The notes below the pieces were generated by a model. It saw only the letters and a list, made by a program, of their open reading frames with translations, made no database searches and was not told the DNA's origin. Below, piece after piece: positions 1 through 8,563 of a DNA stretch of 64,000 bases; the stretch's first letter is position 1; the number at the start of each line of letters is the position of its first letter. Source of the DNA: Polycyclovorans sp002706265. GTDB taxonomy: Bacteria > Pseudomonadota > Gammaproteobacteria > Nevskiales > Nevskiaceae. The stretch covers positions 1 through 64,000 of the forward strand of contig CAXBBM010000015.1 of assembly GCA_963973915.1 (NCBI GenBank), in the 5' to 3' direction. The position numbers and the translations under genes are program-made.

Positions 1-290
1 CACGCCCTTGGGCGACCACTCGCTGATCCGGACGATCCCGCTGCGCGGGTCCCTCGTCCGGGCTCGGGTCGGCCGCTTCATTCGTCTCAATGCCCTGCGC
101 CTGCGTACCGCTGCGAACCGCAACGCGCGCTGAGGGGCGCAGCGCTCCATCACGCCCTTGGGCGACCACTCGCTGATCCGGACGATCCCGCTGCGCGGGT
201 CCCTCGTCCGGGCTCGGGTCGGCCGCTTCATTCGTCTCAATGCCCTGCGCCTGCGTACGGCTGCGAACCGCAACGCGCGCTGAGGGGCGC
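1..290. repeat. 150-bp direct tandem repeat, two copies
   Basis: Bases 1-140 recur almost exactly at 151-290, giving a period of 150 bp; one base in the last 25 differs (cgtaccgct against cgtacggct). The ten bases after each copy differ. The first copy may start before the window. One forward frame stays open through each copy and ends at a TGA (131-133 and 281-283), so a repeated gene end is possible, but there is no good start codon or ribosome-binding site. I see no gene in 1-404. At 360-375 there is a perfect 6-bp inverted repeat with a 4-base loop, just upstream of the next gene. Confidence 0.85.
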
Positions 291-404
291 GGCACTCAAT
301 ATTGCTCAGGGCGGGTTCACCCGGGGGCCGCCATTGTCCGGCCGCCGCCTTGCCGGTCGTCACTGAACGCAGTGATTGTTCACGCTTTGCTTGAGGACAT
401 AACC

Positions 405-740
405 ATGAAAAAAGTCACCCTGTTGATTCCCTGCCTGCTGGCGGGTCTGTGGATGGGCAGCGCTGCTGCCGCCGACCCCCACGGCAAGCTGACCGATGAG
501 CAGCGCGCCCGCATCGAGGCCCGGTGTGCCGAGAACCCAGAGCGTTGCGAGAAGGTGAAAGACCGTCTCACCGAGGCCAAGGCCCGTTGCGACGCCAATC
601 CGGCCGCCTGCGAAGCGCGCAAGGATGAGATGAAGGCCCGTGCCGAAGCCCGGCGCGAAGCCTGTGCCGCTGACCCGGCAGCCTGCGCCGAGCAACGCGA
701 CGCGGTCCGCGAACGGGTCAAGCAATACCAAAACCCTTAG
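405..740 (+). CDS. Small secreted protein with three Cys-x2-[N/D]-P-x2-Cys repeats
   Basis: Predicted 111 residues. The start at 405 is chosen because a GAGGA motif lies just upstream and the protein then opens with a typical Sec signal peptide (MKK, a hydrophobic stretch, and a cleavage site near AAAA-D). An upstream in-frame ATG at 240 lies inside the tandem repeat and is unlikely. The mature part is charged, probably helical, and contains three copies of an approximately 25-residue unit with the motifs CAENPERC, CDANPAAC and CAADPAAC. These six cysteines are the only ones after the signal peptide and could form three short disulfides or bind metal in the periplasm. I do not recognise a named family. 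The gene converges on flgA with a 9-bp gap. Confidence 0.7.
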   Translation: MKKVTLLIPCLLAGLWMGSAAAADPHGKLTDEQRARIEARCAENPERCEKVKDRLTEAKARCDANPAACEARKDEMKARAEARREACAADPAACAEQRDAVRERVKQYQNP

Positions 741-749
741 TTGGCGGGC

Positions 750-1400
750 TCAGCGCGGCACTTCAACGGTGCCGGCGCTGCGCACAATCGCTTCCAGGCG
801 CTTGCCCGAGCTGACATTACGCACCGGAATGCGCTGGCCCACGCCGCCGTCGGCCAGCGCTTCGCCGTTCATGCGGATGGTCACCGCTGCGGTCTGCACC
901 TCGATGCCCACCCGGTCACCGCGCCGCACCACCGCCGGTCGCGTGACATCGGCCGGGCCCAGTACCCGCCCTGCCGGCAGGGCCCGACGGCTGTGCAGGC
1001 CGATGACCGACTGAGGGTCGTCAAAGCTGCCATAGCCGGCGGCGAGCGCCGTTCGCGACTCCAGGGCCACGTCTTCGGCACGAATGACCGTGTCGCCTGC
1101 GATGCTGCGCTGGAGCACCACCACCTGATCGCGGCCCACGGCGCGGACCGGCACGTAGAGCGTCCACTGCGGCTGCGTGCAGCGCACCAGAACCGTGGCC
1201 TGGCGACCGCGAACGCTGCTCAGTTCGCTTTGCAGCGGCGCCTCGCAGCGGGCGACCTGCACGCGCGGATCAAGGCTGGCGGCGGCGGGCGTGAACGGCG
1301 CTGCCTGCTCGGCGGCGGCGCGCAGCTGTGCCACGGGCGTTGCCGCGTGCGCGGTGACCGTGCCCAGCAGCAGGGCGATGAGCAGCAGTTTGACTTTCAT
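750..1400 (-). CDS. flgA: Flagellar basal body P-ring formation chaperone FlgA
   Basis: 216 residues, a usual length for FlgA. There is a signal peptide (MKVKLLLIALLLGTVTAHA), then an N-terminal beta-rich part and a C-terminal SAF domain (VPVRAVGRDQVVVLQRSIAG and the following RAEDV segment). FlgA is a periplasmic chaperone that helps FlgI assemble into the P ring. It is transcribed away from cheV and the flgB operon, as in many gammaproteobacteria. flgM and flgN, which often follow flgA, are not present: the next gene is the Cys-repeat protein on the opposite strand. Confidence 0.93.
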   Translation of the reverse strand: MKVKLLLIALLLGTVTAHAATPVAQLRAAAEQAAPFTPAAASLDPRVQVARCEAPLQSELSSVRGRQATVLVRCTQPQWTLYVPVRAVGRDQVVVLQRSIAGDTVIRAEDVALESRTALAAGYGSFDDPQSVIGLHSRRALPAGRVLGPADVTRPAVVRRGDRVGIEVQTAAVTIRMNGEALADGGVGQRIPVRNVSSGKRLEAIVRSAGTVEVPR

Positions 1401-1491
1401 GGTGCGACCCGCTGCGGCGACCGTGCGCGGCCGCGCGTGGCGGTGCCGTTCGCCCGATGAAGGGGCGATTGGAAAATGCCGGGCGTGACGC

Positions 1492-1518
1492 TCAAGTTAT
1501 CGGCGCTGTGGCCGATAG
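1492..1518 (+). promoter_or_regulatory. FliA (sigma-28) promoter overlapping the cheV ribosome-binding site
   Basis: TCAAGTTA at 1492-1499, an 11-base spacer, then GCCGATAG at 1511-1518. The known FliA consensus is TAAAGTTT-N11-GCCGATAA, so 13 of 16 bases match with exact spacing. Transcription would be expected to start about 7-8 bases after the -10 element, at or next to the A of the cheV ATG (1526), which would make the transcript leaderless. Confidence 0.75.
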
Positions 1519-1525
1519 GAGGGCC

Positions 1526-2419
1526 ATGAGTGCCCTACTTGATCGAATTGACGAACAAACCCGCCTTGCCGGGCACAACCGGCTGGCGCTGCTGATCTTC
1601 GGCCTTGGCGATGCCGTGCGTTACGCGGTGAACGTCTTCAAGGTGCTGGAAGTGACGCCGCCCAGCACCCTGACGCCGGTGGCCGGCGTTCACCCGCTGG
1701 TGCAGGGGCTGGCCGAGCTGCGCGGTCAGTTGATGCCGGTGATCGCCCTGCCGCAATTGTTGGGCGGGTCGCCGCCGGTGCATCCGCAGTGGGTGGTGAC
1801 CGAGTTCAATGGCCGGCGTCAGGCGTTCATCGTGGCCAACGTGGAGCGCATCGTGCACGTCGATGTGGCCAAGCTGCAGGCCCCCGACGCGCAATCCGGC
1901 GAGGCCATCACCGGTCTGGTGGAAACGCCGCAGGGGTGGCTGAAGCTGCTGGATTTCGAGCATGTGCTGGCGCGCATCATCGGCGAGCCGCCCGAGTTGC
2001 CCGATGCCTGGCGCGGCCGCCTGGGTGACCACGCGCCCGAAGTGCTGGTGGTGGACGATTCGTCGGTGGCGCGCGGCCAGATGCAGCGCACGCTGACGGC
2101 GCTCGGCGCGCAGCCGATTCTGCTCAACGACGGTGCCCAGGCGCTGGCGTGGCTGCTGCAGGCGTCGGAAAGCGGACGCCTGGCGCGTGTGAAGCTCGTC
2201 ATCTCCGACCTCGAAATGCCGCAGCTCGACGGCTACGCACTGACCGCCCGCATCAAGGAACATCCGCGACTCAAACACTTGCGGGTGCTGCTGCACAGTT
2301 CTTTGTCGGGCCGTTTCAATGCTGATCTGGTGGCCAAGGTCGGGGCAGATCGCTTCGTGCCGAAATTCTCCTCCGAGGCCCTGGCCAACGCGGTGCTCGA
2401 AGACCTTTCGGCGGTTTGA
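1526..2419 (+). CDS. cheV: Chemotaxis protein CheV (CheW-receiver fusion)
   Basis: 297 residues. A CheW-like coupling domain occupies about residues 1-160 and a response-regulator receiver domain about 170-297. The receiver has the acidic pair in VLVVDDSS and the phospho-acceptor Asp228 in ISDLEMPQLDG. CheV couples receptors to CheA and may act in adaptation or as a phosphate sink. The start at 1526 follows a strong AGGAGGG motif; an in-frame ATG at 1457 would add 23 residues unlike the family. A FliA promoter overlaps the ribosome-binding site. flgB follows after 72 bp. Confidence 0.93.
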   Translation: MSALLDRIDEQTRLAGHNRLALLIFGLGDAVRYAVNVFKVLEVTPPSTLTPVAGVHPLVQGLAELRGQLMPVIALPQLLGGSPPVHPQWVVTEFNGRRQAFIVANVERIVHVDVAKLQAPDAQSGEAITGLVETPQGWLKLLDFEHVLARIIGEPPELPDAWRGRLGDHAPEVLVVDDSSVARGQMQRTLTALGAQPILLNDGAQALAWLLQASESGRLARVKLVISDLEMPQLDGYALTARIKEHPRLKHLRVLLHSSLSGRFNADLVAKVGADRFVPKFSSEALANAVLEDLSAV

Positions 2420-2491
2420 TCGTGCCGTTGACGGCGTGATCGCGGAGATTTTGCAAGGCCCGACACAGGTTATTTCGTCGAGGCACGCCGC

Positions 2492-2845
2492 ATGAGTGGA
2501 CCCCTGGCAACACCGCTGTTCGGCATCCATGAGGCGGCACTGGGACTCCAGTCTCGCCGACTGGAGCTGATCAGCGCCAACATCGCCAACGCCGACACGC
2601 CGGGCTTTCAGGCACGCGACGTCGACTTTGCCAAGGCGCTCAGCCAGCAACAGCCCGCCGCCGAGCTGCGCACCGGTGCCCACGACTATCAGCGCTATTC
2701 GGCGCAGCCGTCCCTCGATGGCAACCAGGTGGACTTGCCCATGGAGCAGGCCGCTTTTGCTGACGCCGCCCTGCGCTATCAGGCCAGCCTGCAATTTCTC
2801 GAATCCCGGGTGCGCGGCTTGATGACCGCGCTCACCGGTCAATAA
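2492..2845 (+). CDS. flgB: Flagellar basal body proximal rod protein FlgB
   Basis: 117 residues, slightly short for FlgB. It has the N-terminal rod signature (ISANIANADTPGFQARDVDF) shared by axial flagellar proteins and a C-terminal helix. FlgB forms part of the proximal rod spanning the periplasm. It opens the flgB-flgL operon, in which gaps are mostly under 30 bp. The 72-bp gap before it has a TTTTGCAA resembling a sigma-54 -12 element (2450-2456) but no good -24 element, so its promoter is unclear. Confidence 0.93.
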   Translation: MSGPLATPLFGIHEAALGLQSRRLELISANIANADTPGFQARDVDFAKALSQQQPAAELRTGAHDYQRYSAQPSLDGNQVDLPMEQAAFADAALRYQASLQFLESRVRGLMTALTGQ

Positions 2846-2856
2846 GGAGCATCGCC

Positions 2857-3270
2857 ATGAGCAGCTTCCGCATCTTCGACATCGCTGGCAGCGCCATGCA
2901 GGCGCAGTCGGTGCGTCTGAACACCGTCGCGTCCAACCTGGCCAATGCCGATTCGGTGGCCACCCGCCCTGAAGACGCCTACAAGCCGCGCATGCCGGTG
3001 TTCCAGGCCATGCTCGATGCCCAGCAGGGTTCGCAAGGGGGCGCCAGCGTCGGCGTGCAGCGCATTGCGGAATCCGAGCGCCCGGCCGAGGCGCGTTTTC
3101 AGCCCGGACATCCGCTGGCGGACGAGCAGGGCTATGTCTATGCGCCCGCCGTCAATGCCGTTGAAGAGATGGTCAACATGATGTCGGCCAGCCGCTCCTA
3201 CCAGTCCAGCGTCGAGGCCATGAACACGGCCAAAGAGCTGATGACCCGCACGCTCAACATCGGTCGATAA
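2857..3270 (+). CDS. flgC: Flagellar basal body rod protein FlgC
   Basis: 137 residues, standard length. The N-terminal axial-protein motif (TVASNLANADSVATRPEDAY) and the C-terminal segment (VNMMSASRSYQSSVEAMNTA, then KELMTRTLNIGR) are typical of FlgC. It is a proximal rod component. It starts 11 bp after flgB behind an AAGGAG site and ends 2 bp before flgD, so all three are co-transcribed. Confidence 0.96.
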   Translation: MSSFRIFDIAGSAMQAQSVRLNTVASNLANADSVATRPEDAYKPRMPVFQAMLDAQQGSQGGASVGVQRIAESERPAEARFQPGHPLADEQGYVYAPAVNAVEEMVNMMSASRSYQSSVEAMNTAKELMTRTLNIGR

Positions 3271-3272
3271 CC

Positions 3273-3932
3273 ATGGACGTTCTTTCCGCGTTGTCCCCCG
3301 GTGCTGGCGCCAGCGCCACGCCCAACAATCAATCGTTGGGCCAGCAGGATTTCATGCGCCTGCTCATTGCCCAGTTTCAGGCGCAGAACCCGCTGGAGCC
3401 ATTGGGCAACACCGAATTCATTGGCCAGCTGGCGCAGTTCTCGGTGGTGTCGGGCGTGCAGCAGTTGGACAGCAGCTTCCAGGGTTTTGCCCAGCAACTG
3501 ACCGGCGACCAAGTACTGCAGGGCGCCAGCTTGCTGGGCAAGCCAGTGCAGCGCATCAGCGATCAAATCGGCTTTGACGGTACGAGCGCCCCGATCATGA
3601 CCTTCGACGTGCCGCCTGGTGCGGCGAAGGTGGAAGTGGACGTGCTCAACGCCAGTGGCGTGCGCGTCGCCCAATTGATTCAGAACAACCCTGCCGCTGG
3701 CGACTTGTCCCTGGCCTGGGACGGCCTGTTGGCGGATGGCAGCCGCGCGCCCGCCGGCCTGTACAGCGTGCAGGCTCGTGCGGTGGCCGGTGACGCGACT
3801 GCGGCGATGGCCGTGCGTACCGAGGCCATCGTCACCGGCATCAAGCCGACTTCCCAGGGTTTGCAGTTGGTCCTGGATGACGGTTCCACCACGTCATTGA
3901 ACGACGTCACCCAGATTCGTGCGGCCCGATAA
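3273..3932 (+). CDS. flgD: Flagellar hook assembly scaffold FlgD
   Basis: 219 residues. The N-terminal region has the FlgD signature (QQDFMRLLIAQFQAQNPLEP, NTEFIGQLAQFSVVSG), followed by the Ig-like and Tudor-like core (LSLAWDGLLADGSRAPAGLY). FlgD caps the growing hook, allows FlgE subunits to polymerise and is later discarded. It lies between flgC and flgE, the usual order. The gap to flgE is 27 bp and contains GAGGAG. Confidence 0.96.
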   Translation: MDVLSALSPGAGASATPNNQSLGQQDFMRLLIAQFQAQNPLEPLGNTEFIGQLAQFSVVSGVQQLDSSFQGFAQQLTGDQVLQGASLLGKPVQRISDQIGFDGTSAPIMTFDVPPGAAKVEVDVLNASGVRVAQLIQNNPAAGDLSLAWDGLLADGSRAPAGLYSVQARAVAGDATAAMAVRTEAIVTGIKPTSQGLQLVLDDGSTTSLNDVTQIRAAR

Positions 3933-3959
3933 GCCGCGTTCACTTTCGAGGAGTTAACC

Positions 3960-5177
3960 ATGAGCTTTTCTACCGCCCTGTCGGGTCTGAACGCCGCCAC
4001 CCGCGATCTGTCGGTGACCGGCAACAACATCGCCAACGCCGGCACCACGGGCTTCAAGATGGCCCGCACCCAATTTGCCGATGTGTACGCCACCTCGGCG
4101 CTGGGCCTGTCATCCACGCAGGCCGGTAGCGGCGTGCGCGTGGTGGGTATTCAGCAACAATTTTCGCAGGGCAATATTGATTTCACCAATAACGCCCTCG
4201 ACCTGGCCGTGAACGGTGAAGGCTTTTTCACCCTCAATGCCAACGGTCAGACGGTCTACGGCCGCGCCGGTGCCTTTGGTCCCGATCGCGATGGCTTTGT
4301 CACCAACCCTCAGGGGTACCGCTTGCAGGTGTACCCGCCGCTGGCCAACGGTGGTTTCGACACCGGACGGCTTACCGACCTGCAACTGCAGGTCGGTGAT
4401 TCCGCCCCGCAGCCCAGCACCACCGTCAGTGCCGAGATCAACCTACCTGCTGCTTCTGGCACGGCCTTGGGCGTGGCATTTGACCCGACTGATGCCAGCA
4501 GCTACGCCCACACCACCAGCCTCACGGTGTACGACTCGCTGGGCGCTGCCCACACGGCCGCGCTGTACTTCGCGCCCACCGACACCCCGGGGCAGTGGGA
4601 TGTGTATACCGTCATTGACGGCGCAGTGACCGGCGGCCCGACCACCGCCAGCTTCGATGCCGAGGGCAATCTGCTCACCCCGGCTGGGGGCAGCTTTACT
4701 TTGCCACCGGTGCCGCAGACCAACGGCGCGGCCGATATTGAATTGACGGTAGACCTTTCCGGTGCCACGCAGTTTGGTGATCGCTTCAGCGTGGCCGCAC
4801 TCACGCAGGATGGCTACGCCACCGGCCGACTGACCGGTATTGAAGTGACGTCCGAGGGCATCGTGCAAGCCCGCTTCACTAACGGACAGGCCCGCGCGCT
4901 CGGTCAGGTGGCCATGACAACCTTTGCCAATCCGCAGGGCATGCAGGAGCTTGGCGACACCGTCTGGGCAGAAACCTTTACCTCGGGTCCGGCGTTGCGC
5001 GGCACCGCGGACAGCGGCAGCTTTGGTTCGATACAGGCAGGCGCACTGGAAACCTCCAACGTCGATCTCACCGCCGAGCTGGTGCGCATGATCACCGCGC
5101 AGCGTGCTTTCCAGGCCAACGCACAAATGATCACGACCACTGATCAGATCACACAGACCGCTCTGAACCTGCGCTAG
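3960..5177 (+). CDS. flgE: Flagellar hook protein FlgE
   Basis: 405 residues, close to enterobacterial FlgE. The N-terminal axial motif is LSVTGNNIANAGTTGFKMAR. A hypervariable middle domain follows, and the conserved C-terminus includes GALETSNVDLTAELVRMITA and QRAFQANAQMI. FlgE polymerises into the curved hook, the universal joint between rod and filament. The ribosome-binding site is GAGGAG at about 3948. There is no sign of truncation. Confidence 0.97.
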   Translation: MSFSTALSGLNAATRDLSVTGNNIANAGTTGFKMARTQFADVYATSALGLSSTQAGSGVRVVGIQQQFSQGNIDFTNNALDLAVNGEGFFTLNANGQTVYGRAGAFGPDRDGFVTNPQGYRLQVYPPLANGGFDTGRLTDLQLQVGDSAPQPSTTVSAEINLPAASGTALGVAFDPTDASSYAHTTSLTVYDSLGAAHTAALYFAPTDTPGQWDVYTVIDGAVTGGPTTASFDAEGNLLTPAGGSFTLPPVPQTNGAADIELTVDLSGATQFGDRFSVAALTQDGYATGRLTGIEVTSEGIVQARFTNGQARALGQVAMTTFANPQGMQELGDTVWAETFTSGPALRGTADSGSFGSIQAGALETSNVDLTAELVRMITAQRAFQANAQMITTTDQITQTALNLR

Positions 5178-5202
5178 GGACGATTGCAGCTAGGAGATCA
5201 CT

Positions 5203-5943
5203 ATGGATCGCGCCGCCTACATCGCCATGAATGCCGCCTCGGAAGCGCTGCGTGCGCAGTCGATCACGGCGCACAACATCGCCAATGCCGGTACCTCCGG
5301 CTTCAAGGCGCTACTGACCCACACCGAAGCGGCCAACGTGGAAGGTCCGGGTTGGCATTCCCGGGTCAACGGCGTGCTCAAGCCGGAAACCTGGAACGCC
5401 CAGGGCGGCGCCCTGCAGAGCACCGGTCGTGATCTGGACATCGCACTTGCCGACGACCGTTGGCTGGCGGTGCAAACCGAAGACGGCGGCATTGCCTACA
5501 CCCGCAATGGTGCGCTGCAGATGACGGCCAATGGACAGGTGCTGGACGGCGAAGGCCGGCCGGTGCTCACCGAAGACGGCCCCATGGCCTTGCCGCCGCA
5601 CAGCGAGCTGATGATCGCCGCTGACGGCACCATCAGCCTGACGCCTCAAGGCAGCGAGGCCAGCGTGCGGGCACAGGTGGGGCGGCTGAGCGTGATCGAG
5701 GCCGCACCAAGCGAACTCAAACGTCGTGCCGATGGCCTCTTCGAGCCGCTGCCCGGTGCTGACACCAGACCGGCGGCCGGCGCGGTGATGGTCAGCGGGA
5801 TGTTGGAGGCCTCCAACGTCAATGCGGCCGAGCAACTGGTCGCGCTTATTGAACACAGTCGCCGGTTTGAGTTGGCGACCAAGGCGATGAAAACCGCCGA
5901 CAGCCACGGTGAAGTGGCCCAATCACTGATGCGCATCCGCTAA
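5203..5943 (+). CDS. flgF: Flagellar basal body rod protein FlgF
   Basis: 246 residues, typical FlgF. N-terminal motif AHNIANAGTSGFKALLTHTE and C-terminal VSGMLEASNVNAAEQLVALI followed by EHSRRFELATKAMKT. FlgF forms a short proximal rod segment next to FlgG. It sits between flgE (25-bp gap with AGGAG) and flgG (10-bp gap). It is distinguished from FlgG by the opening DRAAYIAMNAASEAL and the more divergent core. Confidence 0.95.
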   Translation: MDRAAYIAMNAASEALRAQSITAHNIANAGTSGFKALLTHTEAANVEGPGWHSRVNGVLKPETWNAQGGALQSTGRDLDIALADDRWLAVQTEDGGIAYTRNGALQMTANGQVLDGEGRPVLTEDGPMALPPHSELMIAADGTISLTPQGSEASVRAQVGRLSVIEAAPSELKRRADGLFEPLPGADTRPAAGAVMVSGMLEASNVNAAEQLVALIEHSRRFELATKAMKTADSHGEVAQSLMRIR

Positions 5944-5953
5944 AGGACTTGTT

Positions 5954-6739
5954 ATGAACCCCGCACTCTGGATTGCCAAAACCGGCCTCGACGCCCAGCA
6001 GACTCGCTTGTCGGTGGTGTCGAACAACCTCGCCAACGTCGGCACCACCGGCTTCAAGCGCGGTCGCGCCCAGTTCGAGGACTTGCTGTACCAAACCATC
6101 CGCCAGCCCGGCGGTGCCACCAGCCAACAGACTGATTCCCCCACCGGCCTGATGCTGGGCACCGGTGTACGCACCGTGGCCACCGCCAAGGAGTACGCCC
6201 AGGGCAATGTGCAGCAAACCGGCAACAGTCTGGATGTGGCCATCAATGGCCGCGGCTTCTTCAAGGTGCTCATGCCGGATGGCAACGCCGCCTTTACCCG
6301 CGATGGTTCGTTCAAAACCAATGCGCAGGGCGAGTTGGTGACCGCGCAGGGCTACGCACTGGAGCCCGGCATCGTGGTGCCCGATACCACGCAGAGTTTG
6401 ACCATCGGCGCTGATGGCACTGTCACCGCCCAGTTACCCGGTCAGGCGCAGCCGGTGCAGATCGGCACCTTGACGCTCTCCGACTTCATTAATCCCTCCG
6501 GCCTGCAAGCCCGCGGCGAAAACCTGCTGGTGGAAACCGCCGCCAGCGGCCCGCCGAACGAATCCACTCCCACCCTCAACGGTGTGGGCGGCTTGGTGCA
6601 GGGCGCCCTGGAAAGCTCCAACGTCAACGTGGTCGAAGAGCTGGTGTCGATGATCGAAACCCAGCGCGCTTATGAGATGAACTCGAAGGCGATCTCGGCC
6701 GCAGACGACATGCTGCGCTTCATCACCAACCAGCTCTAG
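5954..6739 (+). CDS. flgG: Flagellar distal rod protein FlgG
   Basis: 261 residues, standard length. The start MNPALWIAKTGLDAQQTRLS and the motif VSNNLANVGTTGFKRGRAQF are diagnostic of FlgG; the C-terminus has ALESSNVNVVEELVSMIETQ followed by RAYEMNSKAI. FlgG builds the distal rod that passes through the P and L rings. It is followed after 9 bp by flgH. Confidence 0.97.
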   Translation: MNPALWIAKTGLDAQQTRLSVVSNNLANVGTTGFKRGRAQFEDLLYQTIRQPGGATSQQTDSPTGLMLGTGVRTVATAKEYAQGNVQQTGNSLDVAINGRGFFKVLMPDGNAAFTRDGSFKTNAQGELVTAQGYALEPGIVVPDTTQSLTIGADGTVTAQLPGQAQPVQIGTLTLSDFINPSGLQARGENLLVETAASGPPNESTPTLNGVGGLVQGALESSNVNVVEELVSMIETQRAYEMNSKAISAADDMLRFITNQL

Positions 6740-6748
6740 GGCACGGTC

Positions 6749-7408
6749 ATGAAACGCCTACTGCTGCCACTGCTGGTGCTGCTTGTATCGGCCTGCGCCA
6801 GTCGCCCGGTGGCGCTGGAGGCGATGCCTGAGGCAGAGCTGCCACCGCTACCGCAGGCCGAGCCCGGTGCCATCTACAACAGCGGCCTCGCGCTCGACTG
6901 GTTTGCCGATACCCGCGCCCGGCAAGTGGGCGATGTGCTCACCGTGTTGTTGGTGGAGCAAACCCAGGCACAAACCAGCAGCGCCACTTCCACCAGCAAA
7001 TCCAGCAGCGCCACGCTGTCCGGGCCCACCGTGTTCGGCCGACCTGTGACCGCAGGCGGGGTGGAGGTGCTGTCCGGCAGTCTGGGCGGCGACCGGACCT
7101 TCGAGGGCGCGGGCGGATCCAGTCAGTCCAACCGTCTCACTGGCGCGCTGTCGGTGCGGGTGATCGAGCGCGATCCTCGCGGACTGCTGCGGGTAGCGGG
7201 GCGCAAACAACTGGCGCTCAACCGCGGCGACGAACTGCTGGAACTCTCGGGCTGGGTACGCCCGGAAGACATCAACCCCGACAACACCGTGCGCTCCGAC
7301 CGCGTCGCCAGCGCCCAGGTTCGCTACGCCGGGCGCGGCGCGCTGGGCGATGCCAACGCCCAGGGCTGGCTGAGCCGGTTCTTCAATTCGCCGTTTTTCC
7401 CGTTCTGA
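6749..7408 (+). CDS. flgH: Flagellar L-ring lipoprotein FlgH
   Basis: 219 residues. A lipoprotein signal peptide ends in the lipobox VSAC, so the mature protein is anchored to the outer membrane. The conserved body includes YNSGLALDWFADTRARQVGD, VLTVLLVEQTQAQ, the RVAGRKQLALNRGDELLELS segment and the WVRPEDINPDNTVRSDRVAS motif. FlgH forms the L ring, the outer-membrane bushing of the rod. It is 10 bp upstream of flgI, which builds the companion P ring. Confidence 0.97.
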   Translation: MKRLLLPLLVLLVSACASRPVALEAMPEAELPPLPQAEPGAIYNSGLALDWFADTRARQVGDVLTVLLVEQTQAQTSSATSTSKSSSATLSGPTVFGRPVTAGGVEVLSGSLGGDRTFEGAGGSSQSNRLTGALSVRVIERDPRGLLRVAGRKQLALNRGDELLELSGWVRPEDINPDNTVRSDRVASAQVRYAGRGALGDANAQGWLSRFFNSPFFPF

Positions 7409-7417
7409 GGTGATGCC

Positions 7418-8563
7418 ATGAAACGTGCATCCAAGCGTCTGGCGCAGCGGCAACGGGTGGTTCGTGTGCTGCTGGTCGTCGGCGTGCTGCTGGCGATGAT
7501 CTCGGCACCCTCATTCGCGCAGGACGAACGCATCAAGGACCTCGCCAGTATTGCGGGCGTGCGCAGCAATGGCTTGATGGGCTACGGCCTAGTGGTGGGC
7601 CTGGACGGCTCTGGCGACCAGACCAGCCAGTCGCCGTTTACCGTGCAGGCGCTCCGTAACTTGTTGACGCAACTGGGGGTGACCATCCCGCCCGGTGTGA
7701 GCCCTCAGCTCAAGAATGCTGCGGCGGTGATGGTGCAGGCAGATCTCCCGGCGTTCTCGCGGCCCGGGCAGCTCATCGATATCACCGTGTCGTCCATCGG
7801 CAATGCCGGATCCCTGCGCGGCGGCGCGTTATTGATGACTGCGCTCAAAGGGGCAGACGGGCAGGTGTATGCCGTCGCCCAAGGCAATCTCATCGTCGGC
7901 GGGTTTGGCGTGGAAGGTCGCGATGGCTCGCGCATTTCGCTCAACGTGCCGTCTGCCGGACGCATTCCCAACGGCGCCACCGTGGAACGTGCAGCGCCCG
8001 CCGCCTTCACTGATGGCCGCTTGGCCCTGCAACTGCACACGCCCGACTTCACCACCGCGGCGCGCGTCGCCAGCACCCTGAACGCGGTGTACGGCGCCGG
8101 TACGGCGCAGGCCGAAGATGCCGTCACGATTCGTTTGGCGCCGCCGCATCCTGATCAGCGGGTGGCCTTTCTGTCGGAGCTGGAGAACGTTCGCGTCGAG
8201 GCCGGGCAGGCGCCCGCGCGCGTGGTCGTCAACTCCCGTACCGGCACCATCGTCATTGGTGAGAGCGTGCGGGTACGTCCGGCCGCCGTGGCCCATGGCT
8301 CCTTGTCGGTCACCATTTCCGAGCGGCTGGACGTGAGCCAGCCCAACCCGTTTGGTCGCGGCGACACCGTGGTGGTACCCGATACGCAGATCAATGTCAG
8401 CCAGCAGGGCGACGGCCGCATGTTCCTGTTTGATGCAGGTGTGAGCCTCGCCGAGATCGTGCAGGCGGTGAATCAGGTGGGTGCCGCACCGGGCGATCTC
8501 ATCGCCATTCTCGAAGCCCTGAAGCAGGCCGGTGCCTTGCGGGCGGAGCTGGTGGTGATCTGA
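7418..8563 (+). CDS. flgI: Flagellar P-ring protein FlgI
   Basis: 381 residues, with a long basic signal peptide cleaved after about PSFA. The mature start (QDERIKDLASIAGVRSNGLM) and the segment GYGLVVGLDGSGDQTSQSPF are highly conserved in FlgI. FlgI forms the periplasmic P ring around the rod with the help of FlgA. The stop codon overlaps the flgJ start by one base (TGATG), suggesting translational coupling. Confidence 0.97.
   Translation: MKRASKRLAQRQRVVRVLLVVGVLLAMISAPSFAQDERIKDLASIAGVRSNGLMGYGLVVGLDGSGDQTSQSPFTVQALRNLLTQLGVTIPPGVSPQLKNAAAVMVQADLPAFSRPGQLIDITVSSIGNAGSLRGGALLMTALKGADGQVYAVAQGNLIVGGFGVEGRDGSRISLNVPSAGRIPNGATVERAAPAAFTDGRLALQLHTPDFTTAARVASTLNAVYGAGTAQAEDAVTIRLAPPHPDQRVAFLSELENVRVEAGQAPARVVVNSRTGTIVIGESVRVRPAAVAHGSLSVTISERLDVSQPNPFGRGDTVVVPDTQINVSQQGDGRMFLFDAGVSLAEIVQAVNQVGAAPGDLIAILEALKQAGALRAELVVI

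Noticed and set aside
1..300. CRISPR array
   Set aside because: Only two repeat copies of 140 bp with a 10-bp gap; no short repeats or unique spacers and no cas genes.
2440..2456. Sigma-54 promoter before flgB
   Set aside because: The -12 half (TTTTGCAA) is good, but the -24 position reads CG instead of GG and lacks TGGCAC.
1535..2842. 435-codon reverse open frame
   Set aside because: Antisense to cheV and flgB, both of which are unmistakable.
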